Below are positions 52,179 to 61,319 of a stretch of 64,000 nucleotides of DNA, one piece after another; the first letter of the stretch is position 1; each line of letters starts with the position of its first letter. This stretch comes from Qipengyuania_B thermophila (GTDB lineage Bacteria; Pseudomonadota; Alphaproteobacteria; Sphingomonadales; Sphingomonadaceae), in assembly GCF_004153605.1 (NCBI RefSeq), contig NZ_SDSI01000002.1:496001-560000 (forward strand), given 5' to 3'. Under the pieces are notes generated by a model, which worked only from the letters and a program-made list of their open reading frames with translations, searched no databases and was not told the origin of the DNA. The translations under genes and the position numbers were made by a program.

Positions 52179-52583
52179 CTAAAGCGCAGGCAACCCGACC
52201 AGGCGGCCTCGCAGGTCCCGGTCGAGCGGCGGCATGGCGCACGTCAGCATGGCGTCAAGGGTGAACCAGTCCACCGCCCCGCCCTCCAGCGCGGCCGGCG
52301 TGCCCGACCACACGGTGCAGCGATACAGCAGGAGCAGGATCGCTCCGCCCGCGTCGCTCACGCTGCTCGTGGCAAAGGACAGCGGCTGAAGCGACGCGGG
52401 TGCCGCCGCAACTCCCAATTCCTCCGCCAGCTCACGCGACAGGGCATCCTGCGGAGTTTCGCCTGGCTCGACCTTGCCGCCCGGAAACTCCCACAGGCCG
52501 CCATGATGCTTGTGGCGCGGTCGGCGGTGGAGAAGATGCCGACCGTCCGCGCCGACCAGATCGGCAGCCACGACCAGCATCAT
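52179..52583 (-). CDS. Nudix hydrolase, MutT-like (8-oxo-dGTPase type)
   Basis: 134 aa. The Nudix box GGKVEPGETPQDALSRELAEELG fits G-x5-E-x7-REUxEExGU, preceded by HGGLWEFPGGK, typical of MutT/CTP pyrophosphohydrolases. It probably sanitises oxidised nucleotides. Starts at MMLVVAADLVG; the longer in-frame upstream sequence runs into the promoter region of the divergent Flp pilin and looks non-coding. Confidence 0.88.
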   Translation of the reverse strand: MMLVVAADLVGADGRHLLHRRPRHKHHGGLWEFPGGKVEPGETPQDALSRELAEELGVAAAPASLQPLSFATSSVSDAGGAILLLLYRCTVWSGTPAALEGGAVDWFTLDAMLTCAMPPLDRDLRGRLVGLPAL

Positions 52584-52682
52584 GGTTGCCTGTCCGGCAA
52601 GACTCCCGTCACACCGGACGTTAACGATTTGGCGCCATAAGGCGGCTGCCGGCGCGCGGATGCCGGTTGGCAGGAGCGGCCC

Positions 52683-52862
52683 ATGTCGCAGATTTCGAAG
52701 CAACTCGGCAAGGACGATTCCGGCGCCACCGCCATCGAATACGGGCTGATCATCGCGCTGCTGTGCATCGCGATCATCGGGTCCATCACCGCGTTCGGCG
52801 GCGCAGTCAACGCCATGTGGCTGCACATCAGCACCACCATCACCGCCACCATCGGCATCTGA
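52683..52862 (+). CDS. Flp family type IVb pilin (first copy)
   Basis: 59 aa. Cytoplasmic leader MSQISKQLGKDDSG followed by the Flp signature GATAIEYGLIIALLCIAIIG; prepilin peptidase TadV/CpaA would cut after the Gly before ATAIEYG. The mature part is a helix with a short polar end. Ends GITATIGI-like hydrophobic residues, more hydrophobic at the C terminus than the second copy. GC-rich, with GGCAGGAG just upstream as SD. Confidence 0.88.
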   Translation: MSQISKQLGKDDSGATAIEYGLIIALLCIAIIGSITAFGGAVNAMWLHISTTITATIGI

Positions 52863-52963
52863 ACGGCTTAAACATTTATCAACTCATACAGGTTAGCAGC
52901 ACTCTTGCCAGAAGCGACAACAGCGGGACGGCGGGGACATCAGGATCAACGAGGAGAACGACC

Positions 52964-53137
52964 ATGACCACCATCAACAAGCTCATCCGTGACGAAGACG
53001 GCGCCACGGCCATCGAATACGGCCTGATCGCGGCGCTGATCGCCGTGGGCCTCATCGCGGCGCTCAGCTCGCTCGGTGGCAGCCTGTCGCGCACGTTCAC
53101 CGGCGTGGGCAACCAGCTCAACACCGCGAACGCCTGA
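52964..53137 (+). CDS. Flp family type IVb pilin (second copy)
   Basis: 57 aa: leader MTTINKLIRDEDG, processing site, ATAIEYGLIAALIAVGLIAAL and a C-terminal Ser/Thr/Asn-rich tail typical of the major Flp pilin. SD GAGGAGAA at 52951-52958. It follows the first copy after 101 nt and is itself followed by a strong terminator. The Tad secretion genes are not in this window. Confidence 0.9.
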   Translation: MTTINKLIRDEDGATAIEYGLIAALIAVGLIAALSSLGGSLSRTFTGVGNQLNTANA

Positions 53138-53156
53138 GCGCCTTCGCGCAAAACGG

Positions 53157-53191
53157 AAGGCGGCGGGAGCGATCCCGCCGCCTTCTTCTTT
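53157..53191 (+). terminator. intrinsic terminator after the Flp pilin genes
   Basis: Perfect 12-bp stem AAGGCGGCGGGA / TCCCGCCGCCTT (53157-53168 and 53173-53184) with a GCGA loop, followed by CTTCTTT. It sits 20 nt after the second pilin stop; on the reverse strand it is followed by CCGTTTTG, so it may also stop the M48 protease transcript. Confidence 0.8.
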
Positions 53192-53211
53192 GCCCGTCGT
53201 TCGTGATGCCC

Positions 53212-54675
53212 TCACGTGCCGCGAACGACGATCTTCACCCGCTGTCCGACCTGCAGCTGATCGGTGGAGGTCAACCCGTTCAGCACGCGGAAGCGTACCT
53301 CCTGCGCGTTGTCGAACGCCATGCGCCGGCTGAGCGACTGCACCGTATCGCCGGCCCTCACCTGCACCACTTCCAGCCGCCGCGGGACCACCTGAGCCGC
53401 CTGCTGAGCCGTGATCCGCCGCACCGACTGGAACATCGGGTTGAACACCGCCGCGCGGCCCGCCGGAGTGATGGCGGCGAAGTGGTAAGCGCGGTCGCGG
53501 GCGAACTCATAGGCGAACACCACCACATCGACCTGCTGGTTGCCGCTGTTCACCCGTGCCGTGCCCACCGCCGCTGGGATGCCGTTGACCGTGGTCCGCT
53601 GGATCGTCTGCGGGGCGAGTCGCTGCTGCTGACCGCCAAGCGCCTGGAAGACGCTCTGCACATAGCTATCGAGATTGCCGTTGTAGGCGGCAAAGGAGAA
53701 CTGCGCCTGCCCGCCCTGACCCTGCACCGTCACCGCGCGCGTGCTGTTGATCATGGTGTAGCCCTGAGGCACGGTGAAGGCGAGCCGCAGTTCCGGGTGG
53801 ATGAAGTCGTTGCCCTCGATCAGCCCCTGCGCCGGATCGTCCCCGTAGCGAAGACCGTTGATGCGGGTCAGGAAGGTGTCGCGGTTGGTGGCGGTTCCGG
53901 GCAGGCCCTGCGCCGTCGCGAGCGCGCCGCGCACGCGGCTCGCCGGATCCGGGTGGGTCGAGGCCCATTCGGGGATGGAGGCGCCGCGCCGACCCTGGAG
54001 CTGCGCGTCGAGCTGGTTCTGCGCCGCAAGGCTCGCGAGCACGGTCGCCATGGCGCGCGGGTCATACCCCGCCTGGCTGAGATAGCGGATGCCGAGCTGG
54101 TCCGCCTCGATCTCCTGCGCCCGCGAAAAGCTGAGCGTCAGCAGCTGCGAGCCTTGCAGCGCCGCCTGCCCCAGCTGCTGTCCGATCCCGGTGTTTCCGA
54201 GCAGAATGCCGGAGAGGATCGCCCCGCCCACGCCGAGCAGCGTGTTGCGCTGCGCATTGGCGGCGCGGCGCTGCTGATGCCGGGCGGCAACGTGCGCCAC
54301 TTCGTGCCCGAGGACGCCGGCGAGTTCCGCCTCGTTGTTCATCAACGCCACGAGCTGCCGCGTCGTGTAGATGTAGCCGCCTGGAATGGCGAAGGCGTTG
54401 TTGACCGGGCTGTTAAGGAGCGAGACGGTGAAGGCGCTCTGCGCGTTGCCAAGCCCGGACTGCACCGCAATCCGCTGTCCGACCTGCTCGACATACTGGG
54501 CCTGCGGGCCGGTCATCGCCCCACCGAACTCTGCCAGCAGCTGCGGGTGCAACTGTGCACCCTGCTGCGCCTCTGTCTGGGTGATCGGGGTGGTGGGTCC
54601 GGGAATGTTGGCGGCGGTCGCGCACCCGGCAAGCGACAGGGCGGCAACGGAGGCAAGCATCCTCGAGAGCGGCAT
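53212..54675 (-). CDS. lipoprotein M48 metalloprotease with C-terminal LysM-like domain
   Basis: 487 aa. Lipoprotein signal with lipobox SLAGC (Cys18). Zinc protease core: GVLGHEVAHVAARHQ (HExxH) and the third ligand Glu in RAQEIEADQLGIRYL, about residues 130-210, as in BepA/LoiP-type enzymes. The C-terminal 50 residues (VVQVRAGDTVQSLSRRM) resemble a LysM module, implying peptidoglycan contact. Such proteins maintain outer-membrane proteins. Start taken at the ATG with AAAGGA eight nt upstream. Confidence 0.9.
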   Translation of the reverse strand: MPLSRMLASVAALSLAGCATAANIPGPTTPITQTEAQQGAQLHPQLLAEFGGAMTGPQAQYVEQVGQRIAVQSGLGNAQSAFTVSLLNSPVNNAFAIPGGYIYTTRQLVALMNNEAELAGVLGHEVAHVAARHQQRRAANAQRNTLLGVGGAILSGILLGNTGIGQQLGQAALQGSQLLTLSFSRAQEIEADQLGIRYLSQAGYDPRAMATVLASLAAQNQLDAQLQGRRGASIPEWASTHPDPASRVRGALATAQGLPGTATNRDTFLTRINGLRYGDDPAQGLIEGNDFIHPELRLAFTVPQGYTMINSTRAVTVQGQGGQAQFSFAAYNGNLDSYVQSVFQALGGQQQRLAPQTIQRTTVNGIPAAVGTARVNSGNQQVDVVVFAYEFARDRAYHFAAITPAGRAAVFNPMFQSVRRITAQQAAQVVPRRLEVVQVRAGDTVQSLSRRMAFDNAQEVRFRVLNGLTSTDQLQVGQRVKIVVRGT

Positions 54676-54781
54676 AACGTTCATCCTTTGTCGTGCCGCG
54701 CGTGCACCCACCTGCCGCGCAGCTGTTGTTCTGCGCCACAAACCGGCCGCTCCGGGTCTTGGTTCCCTTCGCGCGCCGGGG

Positions 54782-55726
54782 TCACCCGCCGATGCGCAGG
54801 AAGCGATCCTCGCGGTTGCGGCGGAGCGTGGACGGCGCAAGCCCCACAAGGGCGCCCAGTTCCTCGGCGATGGCCGATGCCATCGAAACGGCCGCCGCAA
54901 CCGGATCACGGTGTGCGCCGCCGAGCGGCTCGTCGACGATCCGGTCGATAACGCCTGCCTGCAGGAGGTCTTTCGCCCCCACCTTCATGGCCTCGGCAGC
55001 GTCCGGCGCCTTCTCGGCCGTGCGCCAGAGAATCGAGGCGCAGCCTTCGGGAGAGATGACGGAATACACCGCATGCTCGAACATCAGCACCCGGTCGGCG
55101 CTGGCCAGCGCCACGGCTCCTCCCGATCCGCCCTCGCCGACGACCGCCGCCACCAGCGGCACCGGGAGCGCCAGGCACGCCTCGGTGCAGCGGGCGATCG
55201 CCTCGGCCTGGCCGCGCTCCTCCGCCTCGACGCCGGGGAAGGCACCGGACGTGTCGACCAGTGTGACCACCGGCAGGCCGAAGCGTCCGGCGAGATCCAT
55301 CAGCCGGATTGCCTTGCGGTATCCTTCCGGCTTGGCCATGCCGAAATTGTGGCGCACCCGGGACTGGGTGTCGTGCCCCTTCTCGTGCCCGATGAGCATG
55401 ATCCGACGCCCCTGGAGGCGCGCAAACCCGCCGAGGATTGCCTGATCGTCGGCAAAGGCCCGGTCTCCGGCGAGCGGCACGAAATCCTCGAACCCGTGTG
55501 CCACAAGGTCCGCGAAATGAGGCCGTCGCGGATGCCGGGCGACCTGCGTTTTCTGCCAGGGTGTCAGGTTGGCATAGGTGCGCACCAGCAGCTCGTGACT
55601 CTTCGCCTCGAGCTGCGACACCTCATCCTCGATGTCGGCGCTGCACGCGCCGCCGGCGGCGCGCAGCTCCTCGATCCGCGCCTGCAACTGCGCGACGGGC
55701 TTCTCGAATTCCAGGAAGGACTGCAT
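54782..55726 (-). CDS. accA: acetyl-CoA carboxylase carboxyltransferase alpha subunit
   Basis: 314 aa. With AccD transfers the carboxyl group from biotin to acetyl-CoA. Family blocks: FLEFEKPVAQLQARIEEL at the N terminus, RIMLIGHEKGHDTQSRVRHNFGM, VTLVDTSGAFPGVEAEERGQ and VVGEGGSGGAVALASADRVL (oxyanion glycines). Length is typical. Located 11 nt downstream of xerD on the same strand. Confidence 0.96.
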   Translation of the reverse strand: MQSFLEFEKPVAQLQARIEELRAAGGACSADIEDEVSQLEAKSHELLVRTYANLTPWQKTQVARHPRRPHFADLVAHGFEDFVPLAGDRAFADDQAILGGFARLQGRRIMLIGHEKGHDTQSRVRHNFGMAKPEGYRKAIRLMDLAGRFGLPVVTLVDTSGAFPGVEAEERGQAEAIARCTEACLALPVPLVAAVVGEGGSGGAVALASADRVLMFEHAVYSVISPEGCASILWRTAEKAPDAAEAMKVGAKDLLQAGVIDRIVDEPLGGAHRDPVAAAVSMASAIAEELGALVGLAPSTLRRNREDRFLRIGG

Positions 55727-55737
55727 CGGCTCAGCCG

Positions 55738-56622
55738 CTAGGCCAGCGTGGGCGTGCCGGCAAGAGGATGCCGCTCGTTGACCAGCTTCACGAGATGCGC
55801 GGCGTTCACATGGGTGTAGATCTGCGTGGTTCCGATGTCCGCATGGCCGAGCAGCATCTGGAGCACCCTGAGGTCCGCACCCCCGGCGAGGAGATGCGTG
55901 GCAAAGGCATGCCGGAGGACGTGCGGCCCAACCCGGTCAGGGGGGAGGCCCGACCTGTGAGCGAGACCCTTGAGCAGCTGGAACAGCCGCACCCGGGTGA
56001 GATGGCTGTCCCGCGAGGGGAAGACGTAGCGGGCATTGGCGGATGTCAGCGCGAGCCAGCGCTCGAGCGCCGCCTTTGCCGGGGTGCTCACCGGCACGAT
56101 GCGCGCGTGTCCCCCCTTCCCCGTGATTTGGAGGATGCGGCCATCGCCTGCCACCGCCTCCATCGGCAGCGACACGAGTTCGCTGGCGCGCAGGCCCGAG
56201 CCGTACAGCAGCTCGATGAGCGCCAGCAGCCGAACCGGTCGCGGCTGTCCGCTCTCTGCCTCCCGGTGCGCGCAGGCAAGCAGCCGTTCGACCTCGGAGA
56301 CTGAAAGGACTTTTGGCAGGGGGCGATGGCGTCGCGGGGCGGCGAGCGCGACGGCGGGGTTGTCGGCGCGATGGCCCTCCTGGTGCAGATAGGCGAAGAA
56401 CTGCCGCAGGGTGGACAGGCGCCGCGCGACGGTGGCGGGCGACATTCTGGCCCACCCCGCGACCAATTGTTCAAGGCGCTCTGTCGTGGCCGTGTGCAGA
56501 TCCGGGCATTCTGCCATGGCCTGATCAAGGTCACGGCGGTAGGCAAGCTGCGTGTTGCGGGCTGCTCCCCGCTCGGCCGCCAGCGCCGCCACAAACTCGT
56601 CGGCAAGGGCACGGACGGTCAT
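55738..56622 (-). CDS. xerD: tyrosine recombinase XerD
   Basis: 294 aa. N-terminal SAM-like DNA-binding domain (1-95), catalytic domain with Arg in GSGLRASELVSL, His-x-x-Arg in HVLRHAFATHLLAGG, the second His in LLGHADIGTTQIYTHV and the nucleophile Tyr in the same motif. It resolves chromosome dimers at dif with XerC. Size and sequence fit the housekeeping enzyme rather than an element integrase. The xerD-accA order is conserved in relatives. ATG after an unsupported in-frame extension. Confidence 0.94.
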   Translation of the reverse strand: MTVRALADEFVAALAAERGAARNTQLAYRRDLDQAMAECPDLHTATTERLEQLVAGWARMSPATVARRLSTLRQFFAYLHQEGHRADNPAVALAAPRRHRPLPKVLSVSEVERLLACAHREAESGQPRPVRLLALIELLYGSGLRASELVSLPMEAVAGDGRILQITGKGGHARIVPVSTPAKAALERWLALTSANARYVFPSRDSHLTRVRLFQLLKGLAHRSGLPPDRVGPHVLRHAFATHLLAGGADLRVLQMLLGHADIGTTQIYTHVNAAHLVKLVNERHPLAGTPTLA

Positions 56623-56633
56623 GGTTCGACGCG

Positions 56634-58508
56634 TCAGACGCGGGCCACCGCCTCGGCAGCGATCATCCGCGCTTCGGCCTCCATCCCCACGCGCCGCAGG
56701 GTCGACACGATCTGGAACAGCTGCCGCGCCGTCATCCGCTCCCAACTTTCGCCCTGCATGCCCAGTCCCGCGAGCAGGGCGACGAGAACACGGTTGTCGG
56801 CCTGCGCCGCCCGCTCGATCGTCAACGCCCAGCGAGTGCGGGGCGTCAGGTCTGCTCCGAGATCGCGGGCAAGGTCGGCAGCAGCGCCGTCATGCAGCCG
56901 GCCAAGACCGGCCAGTCCCGCGACAAGGAATTGCGACCGGCGCCGCCCCGTGCTCGCATCCGCGTCGATGAAGCGGGACACCGCACCGCTCGACACCCGG
57001 AGATCGCCGGGCGCACCAAGAGCCGCAAGGGCCCAGCCCTCACTCCCCTCCGGCACGACGTCAAGCCAGCGTGCCGCGCTGCGGTCCAGGCCGGCGGTGA
57101 GCATCGACGCGATGAGCGGTCCCGCCTCGTCAGCGAAGCGTTCCTCCGGCGGTACCCGCGCCGCCGCGTAGGCGGTGAGAACCCGGCTGCCGTAGTCCTC
57201 CCCTTCGCTGTCGGTCCAGATCGCCTCCAGCGCCTGCAGCCGCACAGCCGGATCATTGGCGACGTAAGCGGTGCGCAGCAGGGCGCTGATCCGTCCCGCT
57301 CCGGCGTTGCGATCCTCGCCGCCGGCGTAGATCTGGCCGAAGAGGTCGACCATCGCTGCCGAGGACAACACCCCTGCCGCCGCGGCGGTGTATGCCGCTT
57401 CGGCGCGCGCGGCGGCAGGAAGCATGGGCATCACCGCCGCGATGCGCCGGTAGTAGAAGGGAAGATCCGCCGTCAGCCGGTCGGGAATCGGCTCGCTGAG
57501 GCTCGTGGCCAGGGCATAGCGCCAGGGCGTCAGCGCATCATCGATCGCCCATTCGACGGTGTAGCCGCGGCGGCTCCCCGCTGCGGCCGCGAAGCGCTGG
57601 GCGAGAAGGACGTCGACCCTCGGCTGGACACCTTGCCGGCGCATGCGTTCCAGATCGGTCTGGGCACGCGTGCTTTCCCCGGCAAAGGCGGAGCAGATCG
57701 CCGAGAGCATCTGCCACTGCGGATTGCCTCCACCGCTGCCGCGCTGGATCGTGGCGGGACAGATGCCGAGAACGTCGCCGCTGCCCAGATACGCCTCGAC
57801 GGCGGCGGCCGTGAGGGCATCGTCCCACTGCGCGACGTCGACCGTCTGCGCCAGCGCGCGCGCAGCCTGATGTTCCCCCAGCCTGTTCAGCAGTGCGGTC
57901 CGCAAGGCGACGAACTCTGCCGGCGCCATCCCTTCCGGCGCCGCCAGCCTGCTCATGAGGACGCGCCGGAGCATGATCTGACCCCACCGGGCGACCAGCG
58001 GCCCTTCCGTCCCGGCAATCGCCGCGCGCACCAGTGACGCGGGCTGCCGCGCGAGTGCTTCGCTGGGCACGGCGCTTTCCGCAAGCGACAGCACGCCGGC
58101 CCGCTCGGGGCTGCGCTGAAGACCCGGAGGAATGTCGAAGCGTGGTCGCAGCCCCAGCAACCGGTCCAGTTCGCTGGGCGACAGGCTTTCGATCTGCCGC
58201 AGGCTCGGCAGGCCTTCAAGCGCCTGAGCCGGCACACTGACGGGCGGCGGCGCCGACGATGTCGGCGCGCTGCTCTCGACCGGCTCCGCCGGCAGCGGCT
58301 GCACGATCTCGCGCGGCGGGTTCCGCACCGTCGGCGCAGGACTTGCGGCGCCCGCCGGTGGCGGCGCCGGTTCCGCCTCGCGCGGCGGCGTGCTCGTCGG
58401 GGCCGGCTGCTGGAAAACCGGAGGAAGGATGGAGCGGGGCGCCTCCTGCGCAACCGCCAGCCCTGATCCGAGCACCAGGGCCGCTCCAGCGAACCAGTAC
58501 ATCCTCAT
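56634..58508 (-). CDS. large exported helical protein, unknown
   Basis: 624 aa. Signal peptide (MRMYWFAGAALVLGSGLAVAQ), a Pro/Ala-rich segment to about residue 95, then an all-helical Ala/Leu/Arg-rich body with no recognised domain, in parts like degenerate helical repeats (about 130-600). No catalytic motif seen. Located between a small membrane protein gene and xerD on the same strand. I do not recognise the family; a periplasmic scaffold is the simplest guess. Confidence 0.65.
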   Translation of the reverse strand: MRMYWFAGAALVLGSGLAVAQEAPRSILPPVFQQPAPTSTPPREAEPAPPPAGAASPAPTVRNPPREIVQPLPAEPVESSAPTSSAPPPVSVPAQALEGLPSLRQIESLSPSELDRLLGLRPRFDIPPGLQRSPERAGVLSLAESAVPSEALARQPASLVRAAIAGTEGPLVARWGQIMLRRVLMSRLAAPEGMAPAEFVALRTALLNRLGEHQAARALAQTVDVAQWDDALTAAAVEAYLGSGDVLGICPATIQRGSGGGNPQWQMLSAICSAFAGESTRAQTDLERMRRQGVQPRVDVLLAQRFAAAAGSRRGYTVEWAIDDALTPWRYALATSLSEPIPDRLTADLPFYYRRIAAVMPMLPAAARAEAAYTAAAAGVLSSAAMVDLFGQIYAGGEDRNAGAGRISALLRTAYVANDPAVRLQALEAIWTDSEGEDYGSRVLTAYAAARVPPEERFADEAGPLIASMLTAGLDRSAARWLDVVPEGSEGWALAALGAPGDLRVSSGAVSRFIDADASTGRRRSQFLVAGLAGLGRLHDGAAADLARDLGADLTPRTRWALTIERAAQADNRVLVALLAGLGMQGESWERMTARQLFQIVSTLRRVGMEAEARMIAAEAVARV

Positions 58509-58542
58509 GCGTTACGACCCCGCCGCCTCGACTTCGTCCCGT

Positions 58543-58746
58543 TCATGGCGCCGTCGTGCTGTACGATGACGGCACCGCGACCTCTTGTTCAAGCGGCGTC
58601 AGCGGCTCCGGGCCGCCGGACGCGTACGCCGCCGCGAGGAGCACCGCCAGCGTCAGTCCTGTCGCGGCAAGGACAAGTCCGCGCTTCTTTCCCCGACCCT
58701 GCAAACACGTGTTCCCGCTGAACTTGCGGCGACGACCGCCTGTCAC
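58543..58746 (-). CDS. possible small single-helix membrane protein
   Basis: 67 aa from a GTG start: basic N terminus GGRRRKFSG, a membrane helix GLVLAATGLTLAVLLAAAYA and a periplasmic tail. It precedes the 624-aa exported protein by 34 nt and could be its partner. The start is uncertain (a TTG five codons upstream is also in frame). No family recognised. Confidence 0.4.
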   Translation of the reverse strand: MTGGRRRKFSGNTCLQGRGKKRGLVLAATGLTLAVLLAAAYASGGPEPLTPLEQEVAVPSSYSTTAP

Positions 58747-58760
58747 TATCGCTCTAGCCA

Positions 58761-59336
58761 ATGATGGCAGAGCTTACCAGCGGCCACAAACGCTCGCCTG
58801 AGGCCTCGCCCGCTGTGGCCCTGCGGCGGCCGGTCTGCCTGGTCGGGATGATGGGAGCGGGCAAGACGACAATCGGCCGGCGGCTCGCGAACCGGCTGGG
58901 CAGGCGGTTCGTGGATGCCGACGCGGCCATCGAACAGGCCGCACGCCTGTCGATTTCGGAAATTTTCGCCGCGTTCGGCGAACCAGGCTTTCGCGACGGG
59001 GAACGGCGGGTGATCGCCAGACTGCTGCGCGAAGGCTATGACGTCATCGCCACCGGCGGAGGCGCGTTCTGCGATCCGCGAACGCGGGCGCTGATGCTCG
59101 ACAATGCCACCGTGGTGTGGCTCGACTGCGATATCGAGGTGCTGGTCGAGCGCACGGGCCGCCGTCGCAATCGGCCGCTGCTGGAAGGGGTGGACCGGCG
59201 CGAGGTGCTCACCCGCCTCCTTGCCGAGCGCCGCGAGTTCTACGCGCAGGCGCATCTCCATGTGAAAGCGGGGGTTCAGCCGCATCGGCGCACCGTCGAT
59301 GCCATTCTGAAGGCGCTGAACCCGTGCGCCGGATAA
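58761..59336 (+). CDS. aroK: shikimate kinase
   Basis: 191 aa. Phosphorylates shikimate in aromatic amino acid synthesis. P-loop GMMGAGKTTIGRRLA, shikimate Asp in FVDADAAIEQ, and RDGERRVIARLL plus GGGAFCDPRTR. An N-terminal extension of about 25 residues precedes the P-loop. A double ATG marks the start. The stop overlaps the aroB ATG (TAATG), the standard aroK-aroB pair. Confidence 0.95.
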   Translation: MMAELTSGHKRSPEASPAVALRRPVCLVGMMGAGKTTIGRRLANRLGRRFVDADAAIEQAARLSISEIFAAFGEPGFRDGERRVIARLLREGYDVIATGGGAFCDPRTRALMLDNATVVWLDCDIEVLVERTGRRRNRPLLEGVDRREVLTRLLAERREFYAQAHLHVKAGVQPHRRTVDAILKALNPCAG

Positions 59337-60439
59337 TGGTCCCGCACAGGGACGGGTGCTACGACGTTCTCGTGGGTGCGGGGCTCCTGACCGGCGATCA
59401 TCTGCCGGAACCTCTTGCGGGCCTGCTGCGCGAAGGCAGGACCGTGCCTGTCGTCACCGATGCCCACGTCTTCGCCTTGCACGGTGCATCTCTCGAACGT
59501 CTGCTCACCGGCGCTGGACATTCTGTCGCGTGGCATATCCTCCCGCCCAGAGAGCGGTCCAAGAGCTGGCCGCATCTCGAGGGGCTGGTCGAGTGGATGC
59601 TGGAACTCGGCCTCACCAGAACGGACGCGGTGCTTGCCTTCGGGGGGGGCGTGGTCGGCGATCTTGCCGGCTTCGCGGCTGCGATCATGAAACGCGGTTG
59701 CGGGGTGATCCAGATCCCGACCACCCTGCTTGCCCAAGTCGACTCGTCGGTCGGCGGCAAGACGGCCATCAACGCGCGTGCCGGCAAGAACCTCGTGGGC
59801 GCCTTCCATCAACCCGCGCTGGTGCTGGCGGACACCGCGCTGCTGGCCACGCTGCCGGATCGCGAGATGCGCGCAGGGCTGGCCGAGGTGATCAAATGCG
59901 CCCTCCTTGCCGATGCGGGATTGTTCCGCTGGCTGGAGAAGAACGCCGCGGCGATCATGGCGCGCGAGGCGGAGCCGCTCAGCCATGCCATTGCCGCCAG
60001 CATCGGCATCAAGGCCGAAATCGTCGCCGCCGACGAGCGCGAGACGGCGGACCTGCGCGCGCTGCTCAACCTTGGCCACACCTTCGGCCATGCGCTGGAG
60101 GCTGAGACCGGCTTCTCGGATCGCCTGCTGCATGGGGAGGCGGTCGCGGTTGGTCTGGTTCTGGCAGCCCGCTACTCTGTTCGCCGCGGCACGCTTGCGC
60201 CCGGTGCGGCCAGCCGCGTCGAAAGCGCGGTGGCAGCGGCGCAGCTGCCCGCATCCTTGCGGCAGGCGGGCCTGACCTGCACGGGCGACACGCTCGTCGC
60301 GCACATGAAGCACGACAAGAAGATGGACGGCGCGGCCCTGCCCTTCATCCTGCTGGAGGACATCGGCCGCGCCTGCGTCGTACGGGACGTGGCGCTGGAG
60401 GACGTTGCTTGCTTCCTCGACGAGGAACGCGGTCGCTGA
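59336..60439 (+). CDS. aroB: 3-dehydroquinate synthase
   Basis: 367 aa NAD/Zn enzyme of the shikimate pathway. NAD-binding GGGVVGDLAGFAAAIMKRG, IPTTLLAQVDSSVGGKTAIN, the metal Glu in LAEVIKCALL, His in NLGHTFGHALE and the KHDKKMDG lid motif. The start ATG overlaps the aroK stop; a GTG 12 nt upstream is also in frame. Convergent with the thioesterase gene after 94 nt. Confidence 0.96.
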   Translation: MVPHRDGCYDVLVGAGLLTGDHLPEPLAGLLREGRTVPVVTDAHVFALHGASLERLLTGAGHSVAWHILPPRERSKSWPHLEGLVEWMLELGLTRTDAVLAFGGGVVGDLAGFAAAIMKRGCGVIQIPTTLLAQVDSSVGGKTAINARAGKNLVGAFHQPALVLADTALLATLPDREMRAGLAEVIKCALLADAGLFRWLEKNAAAIMAREAEPLSHAIAASIGIKAEIVAADERETADLRALLNLGHTFGHALEAETGFSDRLLHGEAVAVGLVLAARYSVRRGTLAPGAASRVESAVAAAQLPASLRQAGLTCTGDTLVAHMKHDKKMDGAALPFILLEDIGRACVVRDVALEDVACFLDEERGR

Positions 60440-60533
60440 ACCTCCGCGGATCCCCCGCGCGTGCACCGCGCCTACCGGGAAGGTGATGCGTCCCTGCCAC
60501 CCAGACCGCCCGAGAAGAGCAGGCGCGACGGTG

Positions 60534-61319
60534 TCAGGCGAACACGGCCACCGTCTGTGTGCCAGACGCTCCGGGGCGGCCTTGGGCGTCCCAGATCATC
60601 ATGTGCTGGCTTGACGTGCCCCGCGCGGCTTCATCGGCGGAGGAGCGGAGGAGCCACCACCCCTCGCCCTCGGCCGCGGCGGCGCCGGCAAAAAGGTTGA
60701 TCTGCCAGGTCATTGAACTGACCGGCCCGCGCACCGGCATCACCGGAAGCACCGCCGGTGGCAGCGCATCTCCGATCAGCAGCAATTCCGTCTCCGGATG
60801 GAGGCCGCCACGGTCCAGCAGCCGCACCCAAAGGCAGATGTCGGGCTGCGGCGAGGGAGCTTTGGGGAGCGCGTATCGGGTCTCGAAGTGGTGGCGAAGA
60901 AAGGCGGGACGCTGATCGCTGTCTGCCACCGCCGCTTCGGCCGGGTCGACGAGGTCTGCAGGCGGGCGCGGACTGGCAATGACGGCGGCGCTGTCCAGAG
61001 GCTGCATGAACACGAACGTCGCGGCAAGAACGACCCGCTCCGCGCTGGTGATTTGGACGCCGATCCAGAGTGCGTTGCGCCCTTGCCGCAGGATCCGCGG
61101 CTTTGCCGTGACGGCGCCTGTGACCGGTCCGACAAAGGCGATCTGCGCCGAGCGCAGCGGCGCGACCTGAGGCAGGAGACAACGCGCCGCCTCGAGCGCC
61201 AAGGCCGCGGACAGGCCGCCATAGGCGGTGCGTCCCTGCAGCCAGGTCTCCGGCACCGTCACATCAAGAGCGCCATCATGTCCCCGACGGGCTGACGCGA
61301 GAAGCTCGCCGAGGCTCAT
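60534..61319 (-). CDS. TesB-like double-hotdog acyl-CoA thioesterase
   Basis: 261 aa. Two hotdog halves: the first with QGRTAYGGLSAALALEAA and RILRQGRNALWIGVQI, the second with SMTWQINLFA and a C-terminal SSQHMMIWDAQGRPG block with Gln, as in TesB-type thioesterases. Probably hydrolyses acyl-CoA. Start overlaps the pccA stop (ATGA), so it is co-translated with the carboxylase alpha chain and may act on branched or short acyl-CoAs. Confidence 0.82.
   Translation of the reverse strand: MSLGELLASARRGHDGALDVTVPETWLQGRTAYGGLSAALALEAARCLLPQVAPLRSAQIAFVGPVTGAVTAKPRILRQGRNALWIGVQITSAERVVLAATFVFMQPLDSAAVIASPRPPADLVDPAEAAVADSDQRPAFLRHHFETRYALPKAPSPQPDICLWVRLLDRGGLHPETELLLIGDALPPAVLPVMPVRGPVSSMTWQINLFAGAAAAEGEGWWLLRSSADEAARGTSSQHMMIWDAQGRPGASGTQTVAVFA

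Noticed and set aside
55738..56622. XerD as the integrase of the tRNA-Ser element
   Set aside because: It is 38 kb away, next to accA as in relatives, and has the size and sequence of the housekeeping recombinase.
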